64,000 nucleotides of DNA from Thysanoteuthis rhombus (GCA_963457665.1 OY735233.1:24060928-24124927); one strand, 5' to 3'. Shown: positions 35,669-47,770, numbered from the stretch's first letter. Notes: generated from the letters alone by a model not told the origin. Numbers and translations are program-made.

Positions 35669-36116
35669 AAGAAAGAAAGGGGGAAGAGAATTGAATAAAT
35701 AAAGAGAGGGGATTGTAGGAAATAAATAACGAGAAGACAGAGAGAAAGAGAAAGAAAGGAAGAGATGGAGAGGAAGAAAAGAGTGAAAAAAGAGAGAAAG
35801 AAATAGATGATGGAAAAGAAAGATAGGTGGTGAGAAAGAAAACGGAGCAGACAGATAGAAAGAGGAAGAAGTGATAAAGAGGGAGGAAAGGAGAGAAAGT
35901 GAGAGATAAGAAAGAGGGGAAAAGAAAGAAGGAAAGAGAGAGAGAGAGGCAGAGAAAGACAAGAGAGAAAGAGAGTTAAATAAAGGAAGAGAGAGGAAGG
36001 AGAGAGAAAGAGTGTTAAAGAAATAGAGAAAGAAGGTGAGAGAAAGAGAGTTGAAAAAGATTAAGAGAGGGGGAGAGAATGAATGAACGAGAAGACGGAG
36101 AGAGAGAGAGAGGTGG
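35407..36116. repeat. Long purine-rich simple-sequence tract
   Basis: (GA)n 35407-35482, (GAT)n then (GGT)n 35483-35546, (GATC)n/(GATA)n 35606-35668, then GAAA/GAGAG-rich sequence to 36116. About 700 bp, mostly purine on the plus strand. The long minus-strand serine/leucine frame over it is an artefact. Confidence 0.95.
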
Positions 36117-38453
36117 TGGTATTTTGAAATAACTTTTTTCATTAATACCTTGTCGGCGATATCTGATAGAGTTCATATTAAAAATGCTCACGTGTCATTC
36201 GCACGATTCGCGGTGACAGCAACACGAAAGCCTTAGAATCTATTTCCGACTTGTGAAAACGAAGCCCGTTCTTCGAAAAGGATACCCTTCTTCATCGCAT
36301 AAATTTATAAAGAATGTTTTTGTATTGAAAGCTACGAACATTTTTTTCTCTTCAGCTCACAAAATTTTATCACGTACCAAGCTGAAACAGGCAAGTTGTG
36401 GCAAAATAGGTTCTTTATTTATATTTTCTCAGACTTCTGGACTCTCAGGGGAATTAAACCGATTGTAACGATGTTGGAAAAAAATGCAGACACTTTTTTT
36501 CTCGATTCCATTCTCTTGTTCAAAACTACGAAAAGTTCTTTACAGTTTGCAATGATTCTCAAACTATTGTACAATGACACGTTAAGAATTGGATACTCTT
36601 GTATAAGAGGAGTCCAGGGCATAATGTTCGTAAAAATTCGTTATTCCGCTTGCATTATAAAATTAAACAATCAAAATAAATGACTAAATAGCTTTGCATA
36701 AAATTGTGTATCAAATTAACATAATCAAATTGTTTTTATTAAAATGAATTATGAAATAACTTCGTAAAAATATGTATCGAATTATTGTTACAAAATTGTT
36801 TTGTAAAAATGTAAGTTGTTTTGTATCAAAATGAATTATTGTTTTTGTTTTTTGTTTTTTTTGTAGAACTATTGTGTTTCGTAGGGATTTTTTAGCGTAT
36901 GTCCGAACTCTCAAATTGAAAGAGAAACTTGCAGGGTATTAAATCTTTTACACATAGTACGACCTGGATCTTACTATTACAAGAGTGCCAAGAAATGTAA
37001 TTGACTTACACGGTATACCAACTCTGCACTCGTTTAAAATATGAATACGTATTGATCACCAGCTGGCTTCTACATTGCAGGAAACTTTTCAATAGTCAAT
37101 AAACTAAACTTGTATATTAGCAAACTGATATACATACTCATCCTTTCATCAGATATTACAAAATCTTGCGATAAAATCACCAGATTGGCACTTATGCGAT
37201 AGATAATGTAACTGTATTGAATATGTTCAAGGATAAAAATACGTGATTAGAAAAAAAATTACGGCACACATGCGGCAAACAGTTTGAGAGCCCTTTGGCT
37301 AAGAGAGAGAGAGACAGAGACAGAGACAGAGGGGGGAGAGTCAGTTATCCATACAGGTATACTGCAAGATTTAAGGATCCACCCTTCTGGTATGCAAGTC
37401 ATAATGCTGAAAACGATTTGGACTGTTATCTTGACGGTCATGTACCCAATTATTCATTCTTCGTTTTCGTATCTCCCTTTTTGAACAACTGAAATTTACT
37501 CCCCACCCTAAAAAAAAAGACAAAGCGTTCCTCAAATTACCCTTTCCGTTTTCTCATGGTAAAACGGAAAATCGATCTTTCATAATAGCTGCACCCCAAT
37601 GTACATTCCAGAAAGCACGGTGGAGTGTCGAAGCCCAAGGATGACCCTAACCGATAGTGCAATTTGCTTTCAATTGAAAATTCAGTTTACAGAGTGATGA
37701 TTAATTGACTGCCATATCTTTCTCGGCTGTGCTACCTGGTCGAAACAAATCTGTCACATCTGACATTCATTCTTATGATGTTTTATCTTCTCCACTTTTT
37801 TCGCTATCGTATCTGTTTCAATCCTGACACTATCGATCGCCTTTTTTTCTGTGTTGATTGGGGAATATTAAATCGGACAGTGTTTACTTTCTGGGCAAGG
37901 GCTTCCGCTTCCACTTTTCCAGGGTATGGACAAGAGTGAATATCTGGAATACATCTTACTTATCTGTTACGGGATAAGGACTCCATCCGCTATTTTTAAT
38001 GTAAGCAAGTATAGTCCACCATCTGACCCAAATGTCTGATACCTGTGATCTGACCCCGAGTGAAAAATCTGTAGAACGAAACAAATTTATAGGATTATTT
38101 AAATAAGTTTTTGAAAAAATCAATGAATCATGTCGTTATAATCAAATTCCTGAAAAAAATTTTTCTTCCTTTATTAGGCTTGGGAATGACAACAATTATT
38201 TAATCCGATCGCATAATTCTTGAGTGAGCGCATAAAAACGTCTTAACTTGAATTTAAACGCTGACATTTGCTGTCTGGTTGGACACTTTATTAAATTTGG
38301 TTTAATTCAGTGTAAAAATACAGATTGCTCCTCGGCTCGTAATAAATAACATTATCGGAATTATTATGAAATTCATGAAAACACGATTCAATCAAATTGT
38401 CTTACTTTTGTTGAAAAAGGCAAATTTTAGTAGCTGTTAACAACAGTAGCTGC
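36117..38453. other. Unrecognised intergenic sequence (2.3 kb)
   Basis: Apparently unique AT-rich sequence with a small GA run at 37302-37332. Frames at 36253-36683 (71-95 codons) lack a recognisable domain. No gene called. Confidence 0.45.

Positions 38454-38521
<68 letters not shown>
38454..38521. repeat. (TA)n microsatellite
   Basis: Immediately 5' of SINE W copy 3. Confidence 0.97.
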
Positions 38522-38523
<2 letters not shown>

Positions 38524-38705
38524 TAAAAAAGATATATCACTTTTATTCAACCTAAGTGACCGTCCAGTTCCCTGGCACAGATCACAGATGTACGTTACTG
38601 GCCTCCCGGTCTGAAGCAAAGGTTTCAATCCAGCCTCGTGGTACTGGGTAGGATAATTGATAGCCTATAGCCATACAACGGAACAGCTGTCTGTGGATGA
38701 CACAA

Positions 38706-38708
<3 letters not shown>
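38520..38708 (+). repeat. SINE-like repeat W, copy 3
   Basis: TTTATTCAACCTAAGTGACC, GTCCAGTTCCCTGGCACAG, CTCCCGGTCTGAAGCAAAGG, B-box-like AAGGTTTCAATCC, GCCTCGTGGTACTGGGTAGG, and GTGGATGACACAATTATT, then (TA)n. The only copy retaining both candidate promoter boxes. Confidence 0.72.

Positions 38709-38793
<85 letters not shown>
38709..38793. repeat. (TA)n microsatellite
   Basis: About 84 bp between SINE W and repeat Y. Confidence 0.97.
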
Positions 38794-38797
<4 letters not shown>

Positions 38798-39112
38798 CAT
38801 ATATGATATAAGCTATATATTAAAATCAATGCTGAAAAGGAGGTGATGCTTGATCAACACTGCTAGGCGCCATGTTAATTTAACTGTTTTATTTTTTAAA
38901 TCCCCCAAACAGTTTTATGGCAAACAGCTGATGCTTCCAACAAGAGAAAATGGATATATTGTACCATAACAACAAAGTATATGTAAAACAGAAAAAAGAC
39001 ACTGAAGAAAATTACATAACATTCACAGATATTGGGAAATAACTCATTGAAATGACACAAAAAAAAAAAATGAAGAGGTTTTCCTTATGTTTAGTGTTTA
39101 GAGCTAAAGCAA
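38794..39112 (+). repeat. Repeat Y, copy 1 (5' truncated)
   Basis: Matches the 3' part of the copies at 51900 and 57740: TGATATAAGCTATATA, GCTTGATCAACACTGCTAGG, CCATGTTAATTTAACTGTTT, CATAACAACAAAGTATATG, and ends ATGTTTAGTGTTTAGAGCT. Confidence 0.8.
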
Positions 39113-39212
39113 GGTCCCAGGGAGTACAAAGGATGCAACCAAAACGCCTTTTCTAGGTAGGCTATTTTTTCGTTGATATTAAATGGCTCGATATTTTACG
39201 GACAGACCCCTG
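39113..39212 (+). repeat. Mariner-like terminal region, copy 4
   Basis: TCTAGGTAGGCTATTTTTTCG... AATGGCTCGATATTTTACGGACAG parallels the 3' end of the relic at 15232 (CCTAGGTAGGCTTATTTTCG... AATGGCTGGATAC). Confidence 0.5.
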
Positions 39213-39439
39213 CGCTTCCTAGAGTGTCTCTCACTAAGTGAAACTTATCTAAAATTTATCAAGTTTTGAATTGTTCCAACTCTCAAGCGTGTCGGAACAA
39301 GGATAAGAAATTGTGTACCTTTTCCCAAATGTAATTTGGGAATGTGAAAGTCAGGGGCGATAACTCCCTTGCGTATTTTATAGATGCATCAGTCGTCATT
39401 GTGTTGTCTCTTAAAGACCTGTAAGCCAGACAGAAAGAT

Positions 39440-39612
39440 ATATTTTGAGCCGAACCGACCCCCGGGTATTGGTTATTGCGGGAAAGGCCCCGAATTTACG
39501 GTTCAATTGCACGCCAGCCCCGAATCTCGCGGGAAACTCAGTTTGTAATGTGTACATAAAACAAGATGGCGAGAATGATAGGTGAAGATTCTGGCAAGGT
39601 TTTCTCTATTTG
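39440..39612 (+). promoter_or_regulatory. CpG-dense island with ATGGCG motif (candidate promoter)
   Basis: About ten CpGs in 110 bp (39452-39535) in a CpG-poor neighbourhood, an ATTGG (inverted CCAAT) at 39467, then ACAAGATGGCGAGAATGATAG at 39560. AAGATGGCG matches the YY1-type start-site motif common in animal promoters. The ATG opens only 21 codons before a stop, and no good splice donor is seen. Candidate promoter or remnant only. Confidence 0.25.
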
Positions 39613-39774
39613 TATTTTACGCTTGACTTGATGATCTCCAACAGCAACTGAGTCTATGGATATTTGTATCACTTGCTATCAATGATTTTATAAGCACTAG
39701 AATGTAGTAAGTGCATTGGTTTTTGCCATCAAAAGAGAAGTAACAACAGCAACAGACCACACACACACACATAC

Positions 39775-39779
<5 letters not shown>

Positions 39780-39844
<65 letters not shown>
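39780..39844. repeat. (TA)n microsatellite
   Basis: Preceded by a short (AC)n. Confidence 0.97.
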
Positions 39845-39848
<4 letters not shown>

Positions 39849-39892
39849 GAGAAATGTATATATAATCCAACAAAATATGTATGAAAGCATTA

Positions 39893-40446
<554 letters not shown>

Positions 40447-40626
40447 ACTTTCAATAACCCGTAAGGTTAATACATATGAGGTTCCTTTACCGCATCACCC
40501 CTTCTACTCGCAAAGCAAAGCATCTGATGGTAGATTTATGTTCTACAGTACAATGGAAATATTTACGGATTAACAAACTTAGTTTCCATACACTTTCACT
40601 CCTGAATCCGTTTCACTTCCGATAGT

Positions 40627-40628
<2 letters not shown>

Positions 40629-40711
<83 letters not shown>
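40629..40711. repeat. (TA)n microsatellite
   Basis: About 82 bp of TA. Confidence 0.97.
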
Positions 40712-40715
<4 letters not shown>

Positions 40716-41439
40716 CTTCCAAAGCCGCTTTTTCGCTTTCAAGAAAAGTTTCCCTCAAGATGAATTAGATATAATTGCTTCTTTGCTTTAGGCGATTCCG
40801 GCTTGCGGACGCTTATATTGATTATGAGAACAACATTTTTGTATAGGGAAATTATATATTTATATATATATACATTTGATAATATACCCCGTCGACCCTT
40901 ACATATAAGAGATTCCTATAAATTCAAATCAAACTGGGGTCCAACCTTGGCACGATAGTTTGTCAGCTCATCTTGAAGTCCAATTCGATTGCAGGTACCC
41001 GGCTATTTACCTATTGCTAAGGTAAGTTAGTGGATTTGTATTTTCCCCCCAAAAGGTATTAGTGAAAAGTAAATGTAAATAGCTTTGGCCGGAATTAAAA
41101 ATCGATCAGTCAAACCAATCATACAGAACAGATTTTACAATAAAAATATGAAAATATTGACCCCCGGTGTAGTGTGGTTGAGGCCCAATGCTCCACAAGG
41201 AGTTTGCAAGAATAAACACAGCAGGGTAAGTTGATCTTTAGATTTGTATGAATTTGGAATTGCTCCAGGTCTAGACACTAAATTAACAGTATAGCTAATT
41301 AGGAAAGTTGAGTATAATTAATTATCTGATCTAATCATCTTGTGGATAAGGATAAGTAATAAGAAGAGAGTCAGGGAGCCTTGAGTTCATGTGGAGTGCT
41401 TGAGGGAGTTAATGATTGCTGGTATGGCTTAGTAACAGA
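40712..41439. other. Unrecognised intergenic sequence
   Basis: No gene or family recognised. Confidence 0.45.
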
Positions 41440-41479
41440 AGATAAGGTTGAAAGTCTTAATACTACTCCTGACAAAAAA

Positions 41480-41630
41480 TATGCAGTCTGCACACTTATA
41501 GGATGTTCACCCATTTTTTTGTTGTTTTTGCTTTGCAGCAAATAAACAAATCTCAAACACGACAAAAACAATTTTTGTTTAATAACTTGATATTCTAGCT
41601 TCAAGGAATATTACTCAAACAAATTGAATA
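41480..41630 (+). repeat. Left terminal inverted repeat of the Tc1-like element
   Basis: CTGCACACTTATAGGATG, TTCACCCATTTTTTTG, GCAGCAAATAAAC, TTTTTGTTTAATAACTTGAT. Partner at 47605-47770 in reverse. Confidence 0.8.
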
Positions 41631-41840
41631 TTTAAAATATTAGAATATCCTTTCCAGATTGAGTAGAGGGACAAATTTCAGAATTCGTTCAATATCAAGG
41701 AAAAAAATATCGAATCACCTTGTTATTTCCAATCCTAAAAGAGATACTAGCACGAGTCTTAATACGCAAATTAGCTTACAGTGAATAGTGTACTTGTAGA
41801 CCTTATCGAGTTATTGGACTTATTATATAGACTAAGTTAA

Positions 41841-42060
41841 TTGAAAGGAAATGTGGCTTCAACAAGAGAGCTTCTAATTGGATTAACGGAAAAGATTATG
41901 GAACTTATTCAAGGAGGACATCCAACAAAGAGTGTGACAAAAGATGTTGGTTGTTCCCAGTTGGCCATGTTTAAGACTTTGTGCAAGTATAAACAAAATC
42001 AAAAGGTTATAAAAGAAAACGTCAATAGAAAACACAAAGCTTTGTTATTAGATAATGCAT
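41841..42060 (+). pseudogene. Tc1-like transposase, N-terminal part
   Basis: About 70 codons beginning near an ATG. LTEKIMELIQGGHPTKSVTK then DVGCSQLAMFKTLCKYKQ fits the paired-type helix-turn-helix DNA-binding domain of Tc1 transposases (pattern: RxxIVxLxxxGxSxxxIAxxxGVSxxTVxxxxxRY). It ends where the SINE V insertion begins. About 50 residues that normally follow are missing on the other side. Confidence 0.75.
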
Positions 42061-42079
42061 GACAAATCAAATGAAAAAA

Positions 42080-42422
42080 CAAATAGGCAGAAACAGGAGT
42101 CAGTGTTTGGCTTAGACAATAGAATAGAATAGGATAGACAGTTGTAGAAAATCGGGGCTACTGCAGGAATTGAACCTGCGACCAATAAAGTAGCCGCTTC
42201 GACGTAGCATCGCTCTTCCCATTCAGCTGGACAGTCCAACGGAAAGGCGAAGGTTCAAATAACTATTCTATCACCACTCTTCTCATTTTGTTCAGTCACT
42301 GTCAATGTATGCTCTGTTGTTTCTCAAAGCGGACGATTATATTTTTTAGGAATAGATATGTAATCTGACAGAATATGATATTGTTTGAAACTATTTGAAA
42401 TGAGGTCCCGTCATTATATGGT
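42080..42422 (-). repeat. SINE V, composite copy 5, inserted in transposase
   Basis: Minus-strand copy: B-box complement GGAATTGAACCTGCGACC, head complement GTAGCATCGCTCTTCCCATT, linker TTTGTTCAGTCACTGTCAATG, and a further tail unit ACTATTTGAAATGAGGTCCC. Interrupts the Tc1 transposase. No clear target duplication was found. Confidence 0.8.
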
Positions 42423-43060
42423 CGAAAACCAGTATCAACCCTCGAACAGAAAAAAGGGACTAAAGGGAAGCAATCTTGGAGTGTGGATGATTGGATGAAA
42501 GTGATATTCAGCAATGAATCACAAATCTGCATGGGCAAAGGTGATGAGGCTGCAACATTTGTTGATGAGGCATAGAAAGGTGGCTCACCTAAAGAAATCA
42601 AGCAAATTTCCTTGCTCAATTATGGTATAAAGGTAAAAGACCATGTGGAGATCATTACCTCAACAGACAATGCACTGGTGCACATTGAAAATTCGAACAC
42701 TTCTCTCATCCCATCGGTAGAGAATAGGTTTGGGGATGATGAAGTCATTTTCCAGGATGATAATGAATTTAACCCCAGAGAAAAAAAAAACCTTTAAATT
42801 GTTTTTCTCGGGAAAGGTATATCAACTCTATGATATCATAAAATTTCATGGAAAAAATCTTGCCAAGGTAGAAAATGTGCCGTGATTAGATCTTATCCTG
42901 CATGATATTGAAAAAGCTTGAAAACAGCTTAATGGAAGATATTATTTCTCATTAGAGAAGTTCATTCTGGCCATCGGAAAAGTCCAATGTGAAGCAAAAT
43001 ATTATGAAACAAAAATTTTCCATTGATGATACCATAATCTTTCCTCTATTCGATAGGTAA
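42423..43060 (+). pseudogene. Tc1-like transposase, DDE catalytic part
   Basis: WSVDDWMKVIFSNES corresponds to the Tc1 motif DWxxVxFSDES, with the first catalytic Asp read as Asn. Further on, IENSNTSLIPSVENRFGDDE and VIFQDDNEFNPREKK correspond to LPSV...FQ(Q/D)DNAPCHxA, so the second Asp is kept. Beyond a frameshift at the A-run near 42782, NVP-stop-LDLILHDIEKA corresponds to WPAQSPDLNPIENLW. One stop splits the frame near 42572. Non-functional. Confidence 0.85.
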
Positions 43061-43064
43061 AAAA

Positions 43065-43205
43065 TATGTCAAGAATTTTGAGTTTTTGAGTAATTCATGA
43101 ATTCGGAATATACAAGTCTTAAACAGAAATTCTATTGTATCGTATCTGTGATCTGATTATTTGCAGCAATGTAAAAAAAACAAACAAAACAGGGTTAATG
43201 TATTC
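43065..43205 (-). repeat. Internal copy of the right terminal region
   Basis: TCATGAATTCGGAATATAC, TTAAACAGAAATTCTATTG, ATCTGTGATCTGATTATTTG, GCAATGTAAAAAAAAC align in the same orientation with 47640-47720. The minisatellite starts directly after this copy. Confidence 0.8.
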
Positions 43206-46200
43206 AGACAGTGTCGGTGGATTACATATTTTTCCATCTGCATTGGGTGATTCCATAATTTTCTTCTCAGCATTGGAAAATACTTCTTCAGGTTTGGTTG
43301 ATTCCACAATATTTTTTTGGCATTGGGTTATTCCGAAATCATTCCTCAGCAATGAATGATTCAACATTTTTTCTTCTGCATTGGGTGATTCCGTAAATGC
43401 CCCCCAACATTAGATGATTCAACATTATTTCCTCGACATTGCATGATTCCGTAATTCCTCTGTCAGCATTGGATGATTCTAACATATTACCCCAGCATCG
43501 GGTGATTCTACAGATACTCCCTTAGGACTAGATGATGCCATGATTTTTCCTCTGGATTGGGTGATTCCGTAAAACCTCCTTCAACATTGGATTATTCAAC
43601 AATGTTTACTTGGTATTGGGTGATTCCCTAATTTCTTCCTCAGCATTGGATGATTCCAAAATCTTTCCCCAGCATTGAGTGATTCCGTAAATACTTCTCC
43701 AGCTTTTGTTCGTTCCACAATCTTTCCTTAGCATTGGTTGGATCCGTAATTTTTCCCCATCATTTGATGATTTCGAAATCATTCTTCGGCATTTGGTGAT
43801 TCTGTGAATACTCCATGCAATTGGAAAACTCCCAAATCTTTCCACAACATTGGGTGATTCTGTAAATACTTCCATAGAATTGGATGATTCCACAATTTTT
43901 CGGGTATTGGGTTATTCCGTGGTTTCTTCCTCAGCGTTAGATGATTTCACAATCTTTCCTTGGCATTGGGTATTTCCTAGATACTTTCTGAGAACTGGAT
44001 GATTCCACAATTTCAATTGGTATTGGGTGATTCTGTGAATCACTCTTCAGCATTGGATGATTCCATAATCTTTCTTCGGCATTGAGCGATTCTGTAGATA
44101 ATTCTTTGAAATTGGATGATTCCGCAATTTTCCTTCGGCATTGGGTAATTCTGTATCTGCAATGTTTTTTTGTTTTTTGGCATAGGGTGATTCTGTAAAC
44201 ATTCCATTAGCATTGGATGATTCCACAATCTTTATTCGGTTATTCTGTAATTTTTTGTCCGGCATTTTATGATTCTGAAATCATTCACCAGCATTGGATG
44301 ATCCTGTAAATACCCACTCACCGTTGGATAATTCCACAATCTTTCGTCGGTGTTGGACAATTCTGTGAATACTTTCATAGAATTGGATGATTCCACATTT
44401 TTTCTCGGTATTGAGTGATTCTGTTAATCTTCCCTAAGCATTGGATAATTCCGAAATCTTTCCTTGGCCAGTGGTGATTCCATGAATACTTTCTTAGCAA
44501 TGAATGAATCTACAATCTTTCCCTGGTATTGGGTGATTCTTTATTTTCCAGCTGGGTATTGGATGGTTCCACAATCTCTCCTCAGTATGGCGTCATTCTG
44601 TAGATACTCCCATAGAATTGGGTGGTACCACAATCTTTCCTCTGCATTGGGTTATTCTGTAAATATTCCTTCAGTATTTGGATGACTCCACAATCTTTAC
44701 TCAGCATTGAGCCGTTCTTTGAATACTTACATAGCATTGAATGATTCCACAATCTTTCCTCGGCACTGGGCAATTGCATAAATGATTTCTCGGCATTAGA
44801 TAATTCTACATTTTTCCATGGCATTGCCAATTCTGTGAATACTTCCTTAGAATTAAATGATTCAACAGTCTTTTCTCGGTATTGGATGATTCTTTAAATA
44901 CTTCCGTACCATTAAATGATTCCACAATATTTCTTCTGCATTTGGGGATTCTGTAATTTCTTTTGCAGAATTGGGTGATTACATCGGCATTGGATTTTTT
45001 TTATACTTACATAACATTGGATGATTCCACAATTTTTCCCTGGCATTGCCGATTCTGTGAATACTTCCTTAGAATTGTGAGAGTCTTCTCTCCGCATTCG
45101 GTGATTCTGTAAAAACTCCTTAAGCCGTGCATAAATCCACAATCTTTTGGCAACATCGGGTGATTCTGTAAATTTTTTCTCAGTATTGGATGATTCCACA
45201 ATCTTTCATCGGCAAAGGGCAATCCTGTTGATACTTCATCATCACAGGATGATTACACAATCTTTCCTCGGCATTGGTGATTCTGTATATATTCCTTCAG
45301 CATTGGATACTCCAGAATTTTTCTTCAACATTTGATGATTCCTTAGCATTGGATGATTGAAGAATTTTTGTTTGGCATTGGATGATTCCGTAGAAACTTT
45401 GTTGACATTGGGTGATTCCATAATTTTTTCTTAAGCATCGGATGTTTACACAATCTTTCTTCAGCATTTTGGAATTCCCAATTTCTCTCTCAGCCTTCGG
45501 TGATTCCACAATCTTTTGTCGGCATTGGGTGAATCCGTAAATATTCCATCAGCTTTGGATAATTCCACAATCTTTCTTCTGCATTGGGCAATTCCTTGAA
45601 ATTTTCCATAGCATTGATGATTCCACAATCTTTTGTTGGCTTTGGGCGATTCTATAAATACTTTCTCAGTATTGTATGATTCGACTATCTTTCGTTGGCA
45701 TATGGCTATTACATAAATACTTCCTCGAACTAGATGATTTCACACCCTTTCTGCGGCATTGGGTGATTTAGTGAATGCATCTTAAGTATTGAAAGAATTC
45801 ACGATGTTTCTGTATTCTGTATTTTTTTCCTCAGTATTGAATGATTCCACAATATTTCCTTGGCAAAGGGCAATTCCCTAAATACTTCATCAGCATCGGA
45901 TAATTACACAATCTTTACTCAACTTTGGGTGATTCCGTAATAACATTCTCAGCATTGGATGATCCCACAATCTTTCCCTGACATCGGGTGATCCTGTGAA
46001 TACATCCTCAGTATTGGACTGTTCCACAATGTTTTTTTTTGGCATTGGTCGATTCTATTAATTTGCATTGGATGATCCTATAATCTTTCCTAGCATTGTG
46101 TGATTCTATAAATTCCTCCTCTGCATTGGATGGTTTCATAATATTTCCTCGGCATTGGGTGATTCCGTAATCACTTCCTTTTTAAGACATTGAGTGATTC

Positions 46201-47590
46201 TGTCATTTCTTCCTCATAATTGGATGATTCCACAACCTTCCCCCGGCATTGTGCGATTCCAGGAATACATCCATAGTATTGGACGATTCCACAATGTATC
46301 CTTTGCATCGGGTGATTGCGTACCTCCTCAGCATTGGGTGCTTCTGTAATTTCTTTCTCAGCATTGGGTAATTCTACATACTTTCATTGGGATGGGGCAA
46401 TTCTTTGAATACTTCCATTGCATTGGATGATTCCACAATCTTCTATTGGTGTTGGGTAATTCCAAAAATACTTTCACCTCATTAGTCGATTCCAAAGTTT
46501 TTTTCTCGGCATTGGATGAATCTGTAAATACCCCTGTAGCATTGAAAAATACTGCAATCTATCTTCAGCATCTGGCAATTCCATAATTTTTTTTCTTCAG
46601 CATTGGATGACTCCAAAATCTTACTCTGGCAATAGGTGATTCTGTAAATACTTTCTCAGCATTGGATAATTCCGTAAACTTTCCCTGACATTGGATGATT
46701 CTTTAAATACATCCTCAGCATTGGATCATTCCACAATGTTTCTTTGGCATTGGGGATTCTGTAAATACTTTCTCAACATTGGATGATTCCATAATCTTTC
46801 TTCAGCATTGGGTGATTCCATAAATTTGTCCTTAGAATTGGATGATTCCACAATCTTTTTTAGGCACTGAGTGATTCCATTATTTCTTCTTTGAAATTGG
46901 ATGATTTCACCATCTTCCCTCGGCATTATGTTGTCCTGGAATTTCTTCTCCAGCATTGTATGATTCCACAATCTTTCTTCGGCATTCGGTGAATATGTGA
47001 AGTTTCTCAGAGCATTGGATAATTCGACAGTCTTCCCTCTGCATTGAGCGATTCCGTAATTTTTTCTTCAGAAAAATTTTCTTTGGCGTTGGATGATTCC
47101 GTAAATACTTCCTTATCATTGGATCATTCCACAATCTTATTTCGTCGAGGGGTGATTCCTTATATAGTTCCTTAGCATTGGATGATTCCACAATCGTTTG
47201 TAGGTGATTCCATGAATACTCCTTCAGCATTGGATAATTCCACAATTTTTCCTTGGCATTGGGGATTCCGTAATTACTTCCTCAGCATTGGATGACTCCA
47301 TAATCTTCCTCGGCATTTGTCGATTCCGTAATTACTTCCTCAGCATTGGATGACTCCATAATCTTCCTCAGCATTTGTCGATTCCGTAATTACTTCTTCA
47401 GCATTAAATGATTCCATAATCTTTCTTAAGCCTCGGATGATCCCGTAAATACTCCTTTAGCATTGGATTATTCCACAATCTTTCTTTGGCATCAGGTGAT
47501 CCCGTAAATACATCCTCATCATTGGATACTCCCATAATTTTTCCTCGGCGTTAGATGATTCTTCAATTTTTCCTTGGCATTTGATCTGCG
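43206..47590. repeat. Degenerate minisatellite, 29-30 bp monomer in ~59 bp dimer
   Basis: About 4.4 kb of alternating monomers: type A GCATTGGATGATTCCACAAT + CTTTCCTCG, and type B GCATTGGGTGATTCTGTAAA + TACTTCCTCA. The dimer repeats at about 59 bp (for example ATTGGATGATTCC at 44052 and 44111), about 70-75 dimers. Divergence is high and fairly even, with a locally homogenised stretch at 47260-47400. The minus strand is stop-poor because the consensus complement has only one stop in three frames; this is not evidence of coding. Confidence 0.95.
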
Positions 47591-47604
47591 AAAAAAATGC
47601 CAGT

Positions 47605-47770
47605 AAATCAAACACAGTGAATCAATTTGTCTAAGTTATATTTCATGAATCAGGAAAATCATGCTATTAAACAGAAATAGTTTTGCATCTTATCTGTGAT
47701 TTGTTGCCAAGTAAAAAAGTTGGGTGAACATCCTCCAAGTGTGCTGATTCCATCGATTTTTACCGGAAGT
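47605..47770 (-). repeat. Right terminal inverted repeat of the Tc1-like element
   Basis: Plus strand reads TATTAAACAGAAATAG, ATCTTATCTGTGATTTGTTG, GGGTGAACATCCTCCAAGTG, TGCTGATTCC. The reverse complement matches the left end at 41480-41630. Confidence 0.8.

Noticed and set aside
35375..36142. 255-codon minus-strand frame rich in Ser, Leu and Pro
   Set aside because: Translation of the GA/GAT/GGT simple-sequence tract.
43206..47590. CRISPR-like spaced repeats
   Set aside because: Units are contiguous degenerate minisatellite monomers with no unique spacers, in a eukaryotic context.
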